NCBI GenBank assembly: GCA_963281255.1
Contig: OY725489.1
Coordinates: 6,758,523-6,822,522, forward strand
DNA length: 64,000 bases
Direction of reading: 5' to 3'
Origin: Aphrocallistes beatrix
Lineage: Eukaryota; Porifera; Hexactinellida; Sceptrulophora; Aphrocallistidae
In this document: positions 33,217 to 43,629 of the stretch, one piece after another
Numbering within the stretch: the first letter of the stretch is position 1
Layout: the number at the start of each line of letters is the position of its first letter
Notes under the pieces: generated by a model
Database searches by the model: none
The model's input: the letters and a program-made list of their open reading frames with translations, nothing else
What the model was told of the DNA's origin: nothing
Program-made: the position numbers and the translations under genes

Positions 33217-33753
33217 CTACTCAAAGTAAGTGAGTATCTCTAATTGTGGGTAGTCGAGCATTTTATCTGCTGGCAAATACAGTTGCTTGAATTTTTCTTC
33301 CCTTTGCTCGAATGTTAGCTTCGGTGGATTCCACAGGAATGCTTTACCATATTGTTTAACATGATCTTTGTATGCATGAAACTGGTCACATCCAAATTCT
33401 TGCATGAATTGTTCATCAGTGTAGGACGCGAAGTTGTCTAGCCAATAATCAGAATGATGGCGTCTACGGCGGATATGGGTAGTCAAAGTATTTCGTTCTG
33501 TTCGAAATGTAAGCTGGAGCTGTTTACTCTCGCCTCCACTCCAGATGTGTTCGATGACGTCTCTGCATAAGTGAATATTCTTTCGGCCGGCTCTCTTCTC
33601 ACTTATTATGTTCCGATTGCACTCCCCAATTCGTAACTTTCCTGGCACGAACTGGATATCATCAGTAGGGAGGAAGTTACATGCACGTTGATATGTACTA
33701 ATTTTTCCCAACATTTTATTAGACATTTTCAGATTTACTTTGTAGAATGACAT
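33217..33753 (-). CDS. Hypothetical protein, 178 codons
   Basis: Longest unbroken ORF in the window that is neither simple repeat nor recognised transposon. It begins MSFYKVNLKMSNKM; a later Met at 10 or 14 is possible. Visible traits: FLPTDDIQFVPGKLRIGECN (28-47), a basic patch HIRRRRHH (93-100), YWLDNFASYTDEQFMQEFG (103-121), an aromatic/Pro block FLWNPPKLTFEQREEKF (139-155) and an acidic tail. No signal peptide or membrane segment. It is uniform in coding character with no stops, unlike its AT-rich surroundings. Acceptor-like sites upstream are weak. I recognise no family. It could be a single-exon host gene, one exon of a larger gene, or an accessory ORF of an unrecognised transposon. Confidence 0.6.
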   Translation of the reverse strand: MSFYKVNLKMSNKMLGKISTYQRACNFLPTDDIQFVPGKLRIGECNRNIISEKRAGRKNIHLCRDVIEHIWSGGESKQLQLTFRTERNTLTTHIRRRRHHSDYWLDNFASYTDEQFMQEFGCDQFHAYKDHVKQYGKAFLWNPPKLTFEQREEKFKQLYLPADKMLDYPQLEILTYFE

Positions 33754-33989
33754 TTATGATTTTACTTCTTCTTGATGCGTAATTTGAGCAAATTTATTAT
33801 ATTTATCTTTAATAGCTATCCATTTGCTGTTGCAATTGTACGTTTGAGTGTCTGTGTATGAGTCTTGCTAAATTTAGACATGTTCTATGTTCTATTTTTA
33901 GACTAAACTAGTGTTTGTTATTAATTTCAACGCGTATAATGCCTAAAACGTAGCAACCGGTTTGACGTTTAGAACTTGAGGGCTTGCAT

Positions 33990-34165
33990 TTTAACTTATG
34001 AGACACAAGCGCGCTTCGCTTGCTTGCGGACACTGTGTTCGCCAGACGCGCCATTTGGGCTCCTGGGCTCACACTGGTTGATTATATGGTAAATAATCAC
34101 TCTAAACATGTCTGTCTTACTCTTATAATCTATACACTGGAAAATCACCAAATTGTCAATTTTAT
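33990..34165 (-). mobile_element. Helitron-like H1 3'-end fragment
   Basis: CAAGCGCGCTTCGCTTGCTT starts it, then GGACACTGTGTTCGCC, GGCTCACACTGGTTGATTA and TCTTATAATCTATACACTGG follow, and the copy is lost after GTCAATTTT. Confidence 0.7.
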
Positions 34166-34558
34166 TTGAAATCTGAGTCCCTAATTTATGGAACTTGAGG
34201 GAAACTTTCCGGAATTCTACTTGTCATTGCCTAATTTACGGAATACTCCATTCCAGATTATCTCAGTCAGGGCTGTATCAAACCAGTTGACAAAAACAAG
34301 TCATTTTTCATTGAAATTCCTTGACCACAACTCATTCAACTCTTTCAAAGAATGAGTTGTCTACAGCCTACTCATTTTAGGAATGATGCATTTGTACTAA
34401 ATGAACTGGTTTCAACGATTCATTTTCATATGACGGCTATAATCAACTCATTGATATGATTCTCCAAACTCAAAATGGGTTGATACAGCCCTGACCTCAG
34501 TAACCAAACTTGGTGAAACCGATCAGGAAATTACGGATGATTAATTACATTTCTACTA
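34166..34558. other. Unassigned stretch with a weak inverted repeat
   Basis: GGGCTGTATCAAACCAGTTG at about 34270 and CCAACTCAAAATGGGTTGAT-type sequence with ATACAGCCCTGACC at about 34475-34495 are inverted (CAGGGCTGTATCAA / TTGATACAGCCCTG). It may be a MITE of about 230 bp; no clear duplication was seen. Confidence 0.4.
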
Positions 34559-34562
34559 TTAA

Positions 34563-35725
34563 GGATACCGCACTCAAAAAACATATGATTTGGATTACAG
34601 CATACGATGAAAGTAGAGCTATAAGAGATGTTAAGCGTGGGGAGGTATCTTCGTCAAGAAATATTGGCAGATTCCAAACAGTTTTTGATTCTCATTTCTA
34701 GTTTTTGAGATATAGTGTCTCAAAGACTGTATTTTTTCGATTTCCGCTAGCACATCTTAATGGTAGAAATTTGGGCACTCAAGGAATTGTTTAGGACATA
34801 CCAAGAAATCAAATGCTTCCAAAGTCGAATCATAGGTAGTCCACCATATTTGCAACTAAATCATAGGACCAGAAGAAAGTTAAAATGACAAAAATTGTAA
34901 ATTGTATCGGTGTCCGAAAAAAAAGAGCCAAAAAACGGCGAAAAATATCTGTTTTTTTTGGGAAATCAGGAATAAAATCACCGAGTTAGAATATCTCAAA
35001 AAAATGGTGGTCCTACGTTCATCGCCCAATGATATGGAACAACTCTTGTAATTTTCAAACTTCACTCTCAAACCAAATTTGAAAAATAATTCTGTAAAGA
35101 CGGTCAATTTTGAAATATTAAAGTCGCGAGATATAGAGATTTTAAGTTTAGGTGTTAAGAAGAATGTAAAATAAGTTATTAATAATTAACAAAAGCATTC
35201 ACAGATATTTATTCGCATTCATACTGCTGATTTAGGTATGTTAGAACCAAATATTACAAAAATAGCAAAAGTACCCTGAAAATCCACAAATTTCCAGGAG
35301 GCCCCTAACTCCGAATATTTTGAGATATTTGTAGATATTCATTCATATTCCTGGCACTGCGAAGTATAATCTATCCGTTTAGAATGAATAAAGAGCTTCC
35401 AAAAAGGATATTAGGAAGTTAGAGCGAAAGTCTACGACTTTTAGTTTCGAAGTTAGGATTTTCGAAAAATGATACGTCTTCATATGACTAAAATCTAAAA
35501 CTTAACATTCCATAGGGTGTAGTGCAATTATTATCAAAGAATCATATACTATATACACTCATAAAAAGTATATTAGGAAGAGAGAACTAAGAATTTGGAC
35601 ATATATTTAAAGAGATAGAGAGATATCTCTTTTTGGACCCTAAATAGGGGGTTTTTGACCGAATCTGCGAGGTCTAAGGCCAGAACTTTCAAAATAATTA
35701 TCAAAAGTTCTCCAATTTATATCCT
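34563..35725 (-). mobile_element. TTAA-flanked element family B, truncated copy
   Basis: TTAA 34559-34562 precedes GGATACCGCACTCAAAAAAC then ATATGATTTGGATTACAGCA. It is colinear with 22651-24045 up to AAAAGTTCTCCAATTT, where it breaks off. The 63- and 75-codon ORFs are not conserved as reading frames in other copies. Confidence 0.75.
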
Positions 35726-36177
35726 TAAGTTCCAATTTATACATACATACGGACGAGATACTTGCTCCATGCTATGAGATCATCTCCCTACTGTTGCTGC
35801 ACTCAAATTGTATTACGTATATTCATACTTTTCTTCAAATGTCCAATTTTAGATACAATACGATAGTACTTGAGTATATTTGTGATTATGATTTAGGTTT
35901 TGGCAAATTTTAAAGTGATGTAAAATATCTAATATTACATTTTTGAATTAATTTTCATAGTCACTAACTTGTTTTAACATCCGTTTAACTTACAATATTG
36001 GAATGCTTCTCAGTAATATTCATAAACTATCTATTGCGTTCTTATATACACTTTACTTTTCTGAGAATTGCTGATGATATTTCCTATATTATCTCATCAC
36101 CTGGAAGGAAGGGCTAGACCACACATGTCGATGCAATTGTAGGCTCATGCAATGAATATAAATAACAATATCTGCCC
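35726..36177. other. Unassigned stretch before the gap
   Basis: 35740-35800 has ACATACGGACGAGATACTTG and a symmetric look to family J (GGAGATGATCTCATAGC-type words). Otherwise nothing recognised. Confidence 0.3.
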
Positions 36178-36377
36178 NNNNNNNNNNNNNNNNNNNNNNN
36201 NNNNNNNNNNNNNNNNNNNNNNNNNNNNNNNNNNNNNNNNNNNNNNNNNNNNNNNNNNNNNNNNNNNNNNNNNNNNNNNNNNNNNNNNNNNNNNNNNNNN
36301 NNNNNNNNNNNNNNNNNNNNNNNNNNNNNNNNNNNNNNNNNNNNNNNNNNNNNNNNNNNNNNNNNNNNNNNNNNNNN
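36178..36377. other. Assembly gap of exactly 200 N
   Basis: 200 unknown bases replace the left part of a foldback element. A round number suggests an estimated gap size, and an inverted repeat is a likely cause of the break. Confidence 0.99.
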
Positions 36378-36850
36378 GGTTAATACGAAAAATTTGGAAT
36401 TTTTTCATGGAATGTTGGTACATTCCAGTGTTGCTATGGAAACGTGTTTTGGTCAGTTGGCGTTATATTTTGAAAACTGCAATGGCTACACATTCAAATG
36501 TAATTCCATTTGATAGCGAATATACTACTTCCTATTAAGTAATAATATAATTTCGACCTCTAAATTCAATAGTTTTTGAGATATTCGACAAATTATCAAA
36601 TGTGACCAATATGGTACATTGTCGAATATCTCATAAACTATTGAATTTAGAGGTCGGAATTATATTATTACTTAATAGGGAGTAGTATATTCGCTATCAA
36701 ATGGAATTACATTTGAATGTGTAGCCATTGCAGTTTTCAAGATATAACGCCAACTGACCAAAACACGTTTCCATAGCAACACTGGAATGTACTAACATTC
36801 CATGAAAAAATTCCAAAATTTTCGTATTAACCCATTCACATCTCAGTTCT
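36378..36850. mobile_element. Foldback element D, copy broken by the gap
   Basis: The left arm (from AATACGAAAAATTTGGAATT) and right arm meet near 36590-36610 (GATATTCGACAAATTATC / CATTGTCGAATATCTC). The arms are nearly perfect inverted repeats for about 200 bp. Outer ends are missing. Confidence 0.8.
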
Positions 36851-37311
36851 ATGCGTTAAATATACTTTCAAAAATGCGCTTCGTACAAGTTCCAAGACCG
36901 AAAATGTCTCATTTAATTTGAAAAATGTACATATAATCAATTGCTGAGACGTATTCGGTATAAGAATTCAATTTTTTCCGAGGTATGTTTCAAACTTTTA
37001 TCGATTATCCCAAGGTGCAGTTTTACTAATCTTAAACGGTACATTTTTTAGAGGATGTATATATTTTATTAAAATGCAGTTTATGAATCACTGCAGTTAA
37101 TCAGGATTTTAATTCTTGATGAGTATAATTTCACCTCCATTATAAACGAACGTAGTGCAGTGTGACTACTAGATTACTAAGTGTTATACAATAAGTATGC
37201 GTAAAACAGAGGATAAGAACTCATTGTATAGGCGTTAATATTATACAGTTACAAATCTAAACAAATAAGTATAACTGATTGTAAAAAAAGGTACAGAATG
37301 AGTACAATAAA
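36851..37311. other. Unassigned AT-rich stretch
   Basis: No feature recognised. Confidence 0.3.
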
Positions 37312-37545
37312 TATACTACCTTGCAATAAAAAATCCGTTTAATAGAATTCTTCCTGTTAAAACAGTGTCTTAGAATCTTGCATCTCTTTAGAGGCTTTTC
37401 CGATGTGTATCTACAAACTAAACAAAAAAATAAGTTTGTAGGAATTTCTGTATGACTAGTTGTAGCCTTCAATTCGATATTAGCTAATCTCTCTAGCTTT
37501 TCAGTATATTTCTTCACATTTTCTTCCTCAACAGACCAATTATAT
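37312..37545 (-). CDS. Candidate coding exon(s), unknown gene
   Basis: Part of a 130-codon minus-strand ORF. Its first third looks intronic (TTTATAATTTTATTATTTAG just before ATATAATTGG). It then reads YNWSVEEENVKKYTEKLERL and ANIELKATTSHTEIP, a charged, helix-like stretch. A second AG (TTTGTTTAGTTTGTAG) and GCAAGGTAGTATA, a donor-like site at about 37313, suggest an end to the coding part (RYTSEKPLKRCKILRHCFNR). The family is not recognised. The open frame could be chance in AT-rich DNA, but its charge pattern is unusual for such. Confidence 0.35.
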
Positions 37546-37639
37546 CTAAATAATAAAATTATAAAGGTAAGAAAAAATATTGCAAATCTTAGGTATACTA
37601 ATAAATCGTTGCCACATTTATATTTAATTTTGAAACAAG

Positions 37640-37735
37640 TGCGCTTCACTTGCTTGCACTGCGCGGCTAGCAGAGTATGCGTATCCGCAGAGTCGCCCTG
37701 CGGGCGCGTGGGCGTATCAAAGAAATGGTTGATAG
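37640..37735 (-). mobile_element. Helitron-like H1 3'-end fragment
   Basis: AAGTGCGCTTCACTTGCTTG, CTGCGCGGCTAG and the hairpin AGTCGCCCTGCGGGCGCGTG identify a solo, diverged 3' end. Confidence 0.7.
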
Positions 37736-37869
37736 TTGTCTTTTATCTCTACGAAACTAAAAACGTCATTTATCTACGGTGAATCATGAATTCGGAACTG
37801 GATAAGAAAATAATTGGAAATGTACACACCAAAAAACAGATGCAAAGAGTTGAAAGGTAGTTTAAAGCA

Positions 37870-38520
37870 TATTTTTTAGTATTATTAACATTATGTACCT
37901 ACTGTAAACAAAATTAAACAAATAATTTATCATACAGATCCGAATATACGATATTCGAAATCTACACACCCCAAAACCTCATTGAAGCTAGTTTTGAGAT
38001 TTTTACTTAAGGTATCCATTTGAGATTTTTACTTTAGGTAAACATTGCACTTTTTACTTTAGGTATCTATTGCACACTAAAGTAAACAATTAATTTATCA
38101 TATATATTCGAATTCTACAACCACTAAAATCCCATGTCAACCGTTGAAAGCAAGTTTCTAGTATTTTGTTGAGATTCGTTTATTTTATGTATCTATTGTA
38201 AACAAAAAGTAAGCAAATAACATATCATACAGATCTGAAAATACGATATTCAAAATTTACACCCATTAATCGTAGGAAGCAAGTCTCTATCATATTTTCC
38301 AAAATTTAGCAAATGGTGAAACCATATTGATTGTATAAAAAGGTATAAATTAAGTCTCCATTTATTTGTAGGGGTGTAAAATTTCACTTAGATTTTCGAA
38401 CTTAATCGAAGATTCATCATTTGGCACTTACATGCCAATTTTCGCATCGCTACGACTTGTAAATTCTTCAATCAATTAAGACGAACAAACAAACAAACAA
38501 AAATCCAAACGTTTTAATAT
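37870..38520. repeat. Repeat family I: ~130-bp units in tandem
   Basis: The block GTAAACAAA..TAAACAAATAATTTATCATA then GATATTCGAAATCTACAC then CCCCATTGAAGCTAGTTT recurs three to four times with divergence. It ends in ACAAACAAACAAACAAAAAT. Homologous arrays lie at 49960-50570, and a single unit at 45561-45720. It is physically linked to Helitron 3' ends in all three places, so it may be the body of a second Helitron-like family. Confidence 0.6.
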
Positions 38521-38522
38521 TA

Positions 38523-38800
38523 AAAATCCCGCTTCGCCTGCTAGCGGTACGCGGATGTCGGACAGTTTGCGTACGCAAGAAACGCCCTTTGGGCACCTGG
38601 GCTCAGATTGATTAATTAAAAGGGAGATAACATCATTACGCATCAAAAATTGAAAAATTTCATCTTTCGAGCGGTAACGATGATAAATGTAGGACAGAAG
38701 TATTCAGAGATGTTAGCTACTATATGATTAATCAAAGAGTCTAGGCGCCCACACGCGGCCTCCGGCGGACACAATTTTTATTATTTTTCGAATGATATCA
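38523..38800. mobile_element. Helitron-like H1 fragments, head to head
   Basis: CCCGCTTCGCCTGCTAGCGG and GGGCACCTGGGCTCAGATTG open a minus-orientation 3' end. After a deletion a plus-orientation 3' part follows (GGACAGAAGTATTCAGAGAT, CTCCGGCGGACAC). Confidence 0.55.
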
Positions 38801-38829
38801 ATTATACTGTTAGGACACACATATTTAGA

Positions 38830-39020
38830 GATATTATTTCCCTTATATGACTATTTCGAATGTTTAATTTTCGAATGTTTAATTTTCGAATCTTTAATCC
38901 GACTAGTTGTATCCTTTACCGTTTAGAAGTATTTGTCGCTTGAGAGCTTGATTGCATTTTTTAACATGAAGAGATTCAAATAGAAATAATGAAGTATTTA
39001 AATACTTTTGTCCGGTTACA
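38830..39020 (+). repeat. Tc1-type MITE family T, right-end fragment
   Basis: GTATCCTTTACCGTTTAGAA and the end AAATACTTTTGTCCGGTTAC match the family. The left part is replaced by a tripled TCGAATGTTTAATTT word. Confidence 0.6.
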
Positions 39021-39560
39021 GGAGTTGGAAACCTTGCTGATCAAATGGCCCAAGGCAAAAAACAAAAAAAGGAGAAGAGCAGCAAACAAATTTGCTTTTT
39101 AATATGAAGACAACTAAGCATGTCTAAATTAGGTAACTAATTGCTAAAAAAATAGTTTTCTTACTCAATTAATGATATCTGTTTATGAATGTTACTACAG
39201 ATCCTCTCGATATCAGGACTGAAATAAGTAGTTGATCTTCACACAAGATTACAAACTCTCATCTGTTGCGGGAACGATATTTGCATTTTATAAAGCTTAT
39301 GCTTGAGAATACCTATTCGGACTAGTAACTTGATCCAATGATGGACAGGCATCCTAATGCATTCATATGACCTTCTGACAGGTGACATATTGGAGCTTGT
39401 CTATCAGGATTTGAATTTGGATGCCCCTAATTTTGTCAGTTACTATGTCTACCAGTTCAATTTCAAGGTTGGGTTGACTAACGAGACATGCTGTGTGACA
39501 GGGAAGGATAGTGTAGTCTTTTGAGTTTTTTCTGAATGCCGTGAATCTTTCCCTAAATAC
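39021..39560. other. Unassigned stretch with open frames on both strands
   Basis: 39363-39653 has a 96-codon minus ORF, and the plus strand of the same place reads LLTGDILELVYQDLNLDAPN. I recognise neither; at most one can be real. No supporting splice sites stand out. Confidence 0.3.
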
Positions 39561-39589
39561 AGTTTGCATTCCGAAGATGGTACGTTTTA

Positions 39590-40030
39590 AAAAATTAAAA
39601 TTTCGTTGCGCTACTGCGAAATCTAACAGTCCGAACTTTACCAAATTTCGCATATAGGATCACTTTATGGTGTAGATATGCACCTTCAAAATTTTTCGCA
39701 AAATCTCATCACTTTCGGGTTTATGAGTATATATTCATATTTTAACACCTCCACTGTAAAGCTTTGTTTAAAGATATAAGTAAGATCTCAACGACTAATG
39801 TAGGGTATTTCACCACGCAGGATCCGATTTTCGCACTTTGAGAGTAATAATATGAATATTTTATGAGTTATCAACATATTGATATATACATATTTTCACA
39901 CCTTTTTAAAAACTTACAATGCCGTAAGATTAGTAATTCACAATGTAATTCGATATTTATATTACATGTCCCTTCGAGTCACTTCCTGGAGCTGCACTAT
40001 CGGTCTGTCGACCGACATTTTTTCAATACT
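39590..40030 (+). repeat. Repeat family J copy
   Basis: TTACCAAATTTCGCATATAG, TTTATGGTGTAGATATGCAC and the right end CACTATCGGTCTGTCGACCG. It is shorter than the 26-kb copy because of an internal deletion. Confidence 0.7.
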
Positions 40031-40560
40031 CCTCACGGTATCGATACAGCATTGTAAACGTTAATACCATTTTACAAATACCTCATCACAGCCCTAGAGG
40101 TATAAAGTTTAAATAGTGGAAAATTGACTAACCCAGTGCTGCATTTGAGCCGAAATAACGGCCGGAAAGGTACTCTTTCAGCTTCGGAAATAAAAAAAAT
40201 CACAATAGTCTAGCAGCAGGGAGGTCAGCCCCGGAATTTGAGAAGTATGAACCTTTTTTTAAATTGAATACTAGGAAGTTTTGACAGTTTTTTTATGCAA
40301 AGCATAAATATTTTGGGAGCCTGAGTAATTCGGACAATTCCAAATTCAGGAAATCCCCCTAAAGATAATGTAGAGTGCTTATTTATGTTTATTTGCGCTC
40401 ATAGAACATAATTGAGCAAAACAAGGGATCACTCGGTTGGGTTACTAGGTTTGAGATTGGAATATTGCACATTTCTGCGTCCGTTAAGGAAAATATTCAG
40501 CTCGAAAATGGTAATGTGACCCCACAATTTCTTTTAAAAATAACGATGAATACGAATATC
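40031..40560. other. Unassigned stretch with a repeat L copy
   Basis: CAGTGCTGCATTTGAGCCGA near 40134 looks like a hAT end, but no inverted partner was found. Repeat L occurs at 40420-40485. Nothing else recognised. Confidence 0.35.
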
Positions 40561-40564
40561 CTTA

Positions 40565-41015
40565 ATTTTAAAACTCGATTAATGTTTATATATGTACAAG
40601 CGCGCTTCGCTTACTTGTACTGCGCGGCAGGCGGACTCCATGTACCAGCCGGAAGCGCCCTTTGGGCGTCTGGGATCACATTGATTATTTATAAGGGAGA
40701 CAATATCTCTAAATATGTATATCTTTACTGAAATAATCAATATCACTCGATTGATGCGTATTTATGATGTCATAACAGAGTGATGAGTCATCCTTTTTGA
40801 TGGCATCACATGTGACACATATCACTATACACATTATATTAAAATTTCAGCTTTCTATCATTTAAAATGGCTGAGTAATGGTCGAAAAACTGAAATTTCA
40901 AAATATAAAAAAGCTGACAATAACGTCATAATTCCAAGATGAGTCGACATTTTGACCTAAAATCAGAACATAGCGGAGCCGTAGCCAAAAAACTCCCACA
41001 TGCCAAAAATCAGCA
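40565..41015 (-). mobile_element. Helitron-like H1 copy, interrupted by Harbinger
   Basis: The 3' end ACAAGCGCGCTTCGCTTACT at 40598 lies next to a plus-orientation 5' end (TCCTTAATTTTAAAACTCG at 40557), showing that one copy sits in the TA tract of another. The copy runs to CATGCCAAAAATCAG, where the Harbinger element starts. Confidence 0.7.
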
Positions 41016-42604
41016 ACCGTATTCACTAAGATCTTAAGCACTAAGATCGATCTTAAGATCGAACTTAGAAATAACGTTAGGGTTAATATGATTAGAATAT
41101 AGCATTATACTAATCAAATACAAAACTGAAGTATAATAATGGTAATGACAAGTAGTCATTTATTTTTGATCTAGTGAAAATAAACTATATTTCTTCTTTT
41201 TGAGCAAAATTGAGGCCATTAATGTCAATATTAGGAGCAAATAAGATTGATTAACCCACTCCTGTAAGACATAGCTTCTATCTACTATGTAGTTGTACAG
41301 CCTGGAATGCCTGCTGGTGAGTCTTACAATATCTGTGGTGAAATCTTTGTTTTAACTTTGAATTCTATTATGAAATTCAATGTTTTATGTATGCAATCTA
41401 TAATTATTCTACACTAGTCAATATCAAAGGAAGAGTTATCAAAGAGCATAAGTTGTATCTCATGAATTCATAATATTATATTGAACAAAACATATAGACG
41501 ACAAGTGTCTTTGTATATTGTAACATGAAAACCACTCTAAGACAAAATATAAACACTGGATATGAGAAGAACAATAAATTGAACTTAAAAAGTTAAAATT
41601 TCTGCGTCATTTGGTGTTACAAAAATAATTGGTGTCATTAGTGGTTATGGTAAGTCGGCGTCCTCCCGTGTATATAAATTGCTGCTGAGTGCTTGCATTA
41701 ACAATACCTAAACAAAATGGACAAATCCCGCAAGAAAATTGGACCTGAGAAGAAGAGTGAGTCTCATTAATGAAATTGAGTCAGCAGGTGAGATTTTGAG
41801 AGGGTCAGGAAATTCTGCTGACAAAAACAAAAGGAGGAAACAAATCTGGAGAGACTTTACAGCCAAACTCAACTCAGTGCATGGCATGGCAGAGCTGTAG
41901 AGGATATCAGGAAAAAAAGTCTCCCGAAATTGAAATCCTGACAACGTATAAGGCATCAAAGAAAAGTCGGGAGAGAAGGCGAACTGTTGATGAGCAAGAT
42001 GATTCGATCGAGTTCTTGAAGGCTGCAGACTTACTCCCATTACAGCGGGAAGTTTTGTTCCAACAGATGGCTGTATTCTCAGCTGCAGGTAATAGAAGAA
42101 CAGAGGGACTATTATCGATTGAAACGCTGGAAAAATCATTGTAAATAGGAAAATAGGATCAAAGTGATTATTATCAGTCATGTGAATCAATGTATAAAGC
42201 CTGTCTCTATAATTGTGCATATTAGAATGAGTCTATGATTATATGATCAAAGAATGAATGTTTGTTTATTCATACAAATCCAAGAAGAATTTGCCACGAA
42301 TATAGCATGTGATACATGTTGCGATGTTACACACAATAAGAGAAATGTTTTAAAAATATTTTATTTGAAGTCTAATATCAATCAAGATAGATTCAATGTT
42401 CGACAGAAGTAAGTTTGAACAACATTTATGGAGTAATTAGTGAAAATCGAATCAATTACAATACTTAAGACACCTCCATAGGTTGCTTAAAGTTCGGTCT
42501 TAAGCTCGGTCTTAAGACCGAACTTAAATCTTAGTGAATACGACTTAAGATCGAACTTAAGACTTAAGCACTAAGATCGATCTTAAGTTCTTAGTGAATA
42601 CGGC
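41016..42604 (+). mobile_element. PIF/Harbinger-type element (about 1.6 kb)
   Basis: Ends CCGTATTCACTAAGATCTTA and TAAGTTCTTAGTGAATACGG are inverted. Subterminal words AAGATCGATCTTAAG and ACTTAAGACTTAAG repeat several times, as is usual in Harbinger elements with GTATTC ends. It holds one decayed Myb/SANT-like reading frame and no recognisable nuclease gene. A three-base target duplication could not be fixed. Confidence 0.7.
41725..42144 (+). pseudogene. Myb/SANT-like accessory protein of Harbinger, degenerate
   Basis: After MDKSRKKIGPEKK a frame change gives RRRVSLINEIESAGEIL, then KNKRRKQIWRDFTAKLNSVH, which fits the W-x-x-F/I...LN pattern of a Myb/SANT-like DNA-binding domain. A later frame (41881-42144) reads KASKKSRERRRTVDEQDDSI and LLPLQREVLFQQM before a stop. 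Harbinger elements encode such a protein beside their nuclease. The position between Harbinger ends supports the call. Stops and frameshifts show decay. Confidence 0.5.
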
Positions 42605-42605
42605 C

Positions 42606-42805
42606 GCAGCTTTCTGTGCATGATTCCACTAAGTTCTGTATTCAAACCAAAATTTCGACTCATCATTGAATTATGACGTCATTGTCACCTTTTTATAATT
42701 AGAAATTTCAGTTTTTCAGCTATAACTCAGCCATTTTGGGGGATGGAGGGCATACATTTTAATAGAATGTGTATATTAATATATCGAGTTTTAATTGTAA
42801 GGATA
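42606..42805 (+). mobile_element. Helitron-like H1 fragment
   Basis: CACTAAGTTCTGTATTCAAA, GAATTATGACGTCATTGTC and TAACTCAGCCATTTTGG are in plus orientation. The right edge carries an inverted 5' end TATCGAGTTTTAATTGTAAG, so two copies are fused. Confidence 0.6.
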
Positions 42806-42812
42806 TACTATA

Positions 42813-43230
42813 CACCAACCGGAGCAATACGTTTAAATTCAAAGAGTTACTAAATATTTGATTTCAGATTCGATATCTACGCATTCGAATTAGTCATAAT
42901 TGAAAATATCTAATAAATTAATTGCTCAACTCAATGAATAATATTACCAGCCTGAGTGGACATGGTAATTTATTGCCAACATGTATAGTGGTTAAAATGG
43001 GAGTATGTTGCATACTTGCATAAGGTGGCACTGATTGATAACTATAAAAAGATAAGAATGAATGATTAGTTAGAAAAATTCGACTGTGAATAATTCGAAT
43101 GTGCATTATTCGAATGTGGTTAAGGTGCATCCCATACCGTTTAGAAGTATTCCTCAGCATTAATAGACCCGTTTTAGTACAATTTGTATTTAAAATAAAG
43201 AAATTTTCAAATACTTTTGTCCCCTTGGTG
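42813..43230. mobile_element. Tc1-type MITE family T (418 bp)
   Basis: TA then CACCAACCGGAGCAATACG at left and ATACTTTTGTCCCCTTGGTG at right, inverted with some decay. The interior has AATTAGTCATAATTGAAAA and GTGGCACTGATTGATAACT words. Confidence 0.7.
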
Positions 43231-43259
43231 TGTGTATATATATATATATGATTTTTGCC

Positions 43260-43500
43260 ATGTGGGAGTTTTTCAGCTATGACTCCACTAAGATCGATCT
43301 TAAGTTCTTAGTGAATACGGCCGCAGCTTTCTGTGCATGATTCCACTAAGTTCTGTACTCAAACGAAAATTTCGAGACATCATGACGTAATTGTCGCCTA
43401 TTTTATAATTAGAAATTTCAGTTTTTCGACTATAACTCAGCCATTTTAGGTAATAGAAGGTTGAAAATTAATGGAATGTGTATCGTATTCATTATTCTAA
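43260..43500 (+). mobile_element. Helitron-like H1 fragment with a Harbinger scrap
   Basis: GTGGGAGTTTTTCAGCTATG, then a repeated Harbinger end (CTTAGTGAATACGGCCGCAG at 43305), then GACGTAATTGTCGCC and CTCAGCCATTTTAGG. The join duplicates that at 42580-42650. Confidence 0.55.
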
Positions 43501-43629
43501 ATCTGAAAACGATTTCAGATTCGGAATAATGAGTAGTTTAATAGTATTTTCATTAATGAAGAGATCCAATTTACCAGGATTTGTAAGGAAATAATAAAAG
43601 CTTTCAAATACTTTTATTTGTTTAGTATA

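Noticed and set aside
36145-36538. ORFs running through the N gap
   Set aside because: Unknown bases hide stops. The ends are foldback D sequence.
37870-38520. Repeat units as a CRISPR array
   Set aside because: Units are ~130 bp, diverged and contiguous, without unique spacers, in animal DNA.
40134-40170. CAGTGCTGCATTTGAGCCGA as a hAT end
   Set aside because: No inverted partner or 8-bp duplication was found within 500 bp.
41708-42220. 170-codon minus-strand ORF
   Set aside because: It is antisense to the Harbinger Myb-like frame and bounded by the element. The plus strand shows the recognisable W..F...LN pattern.
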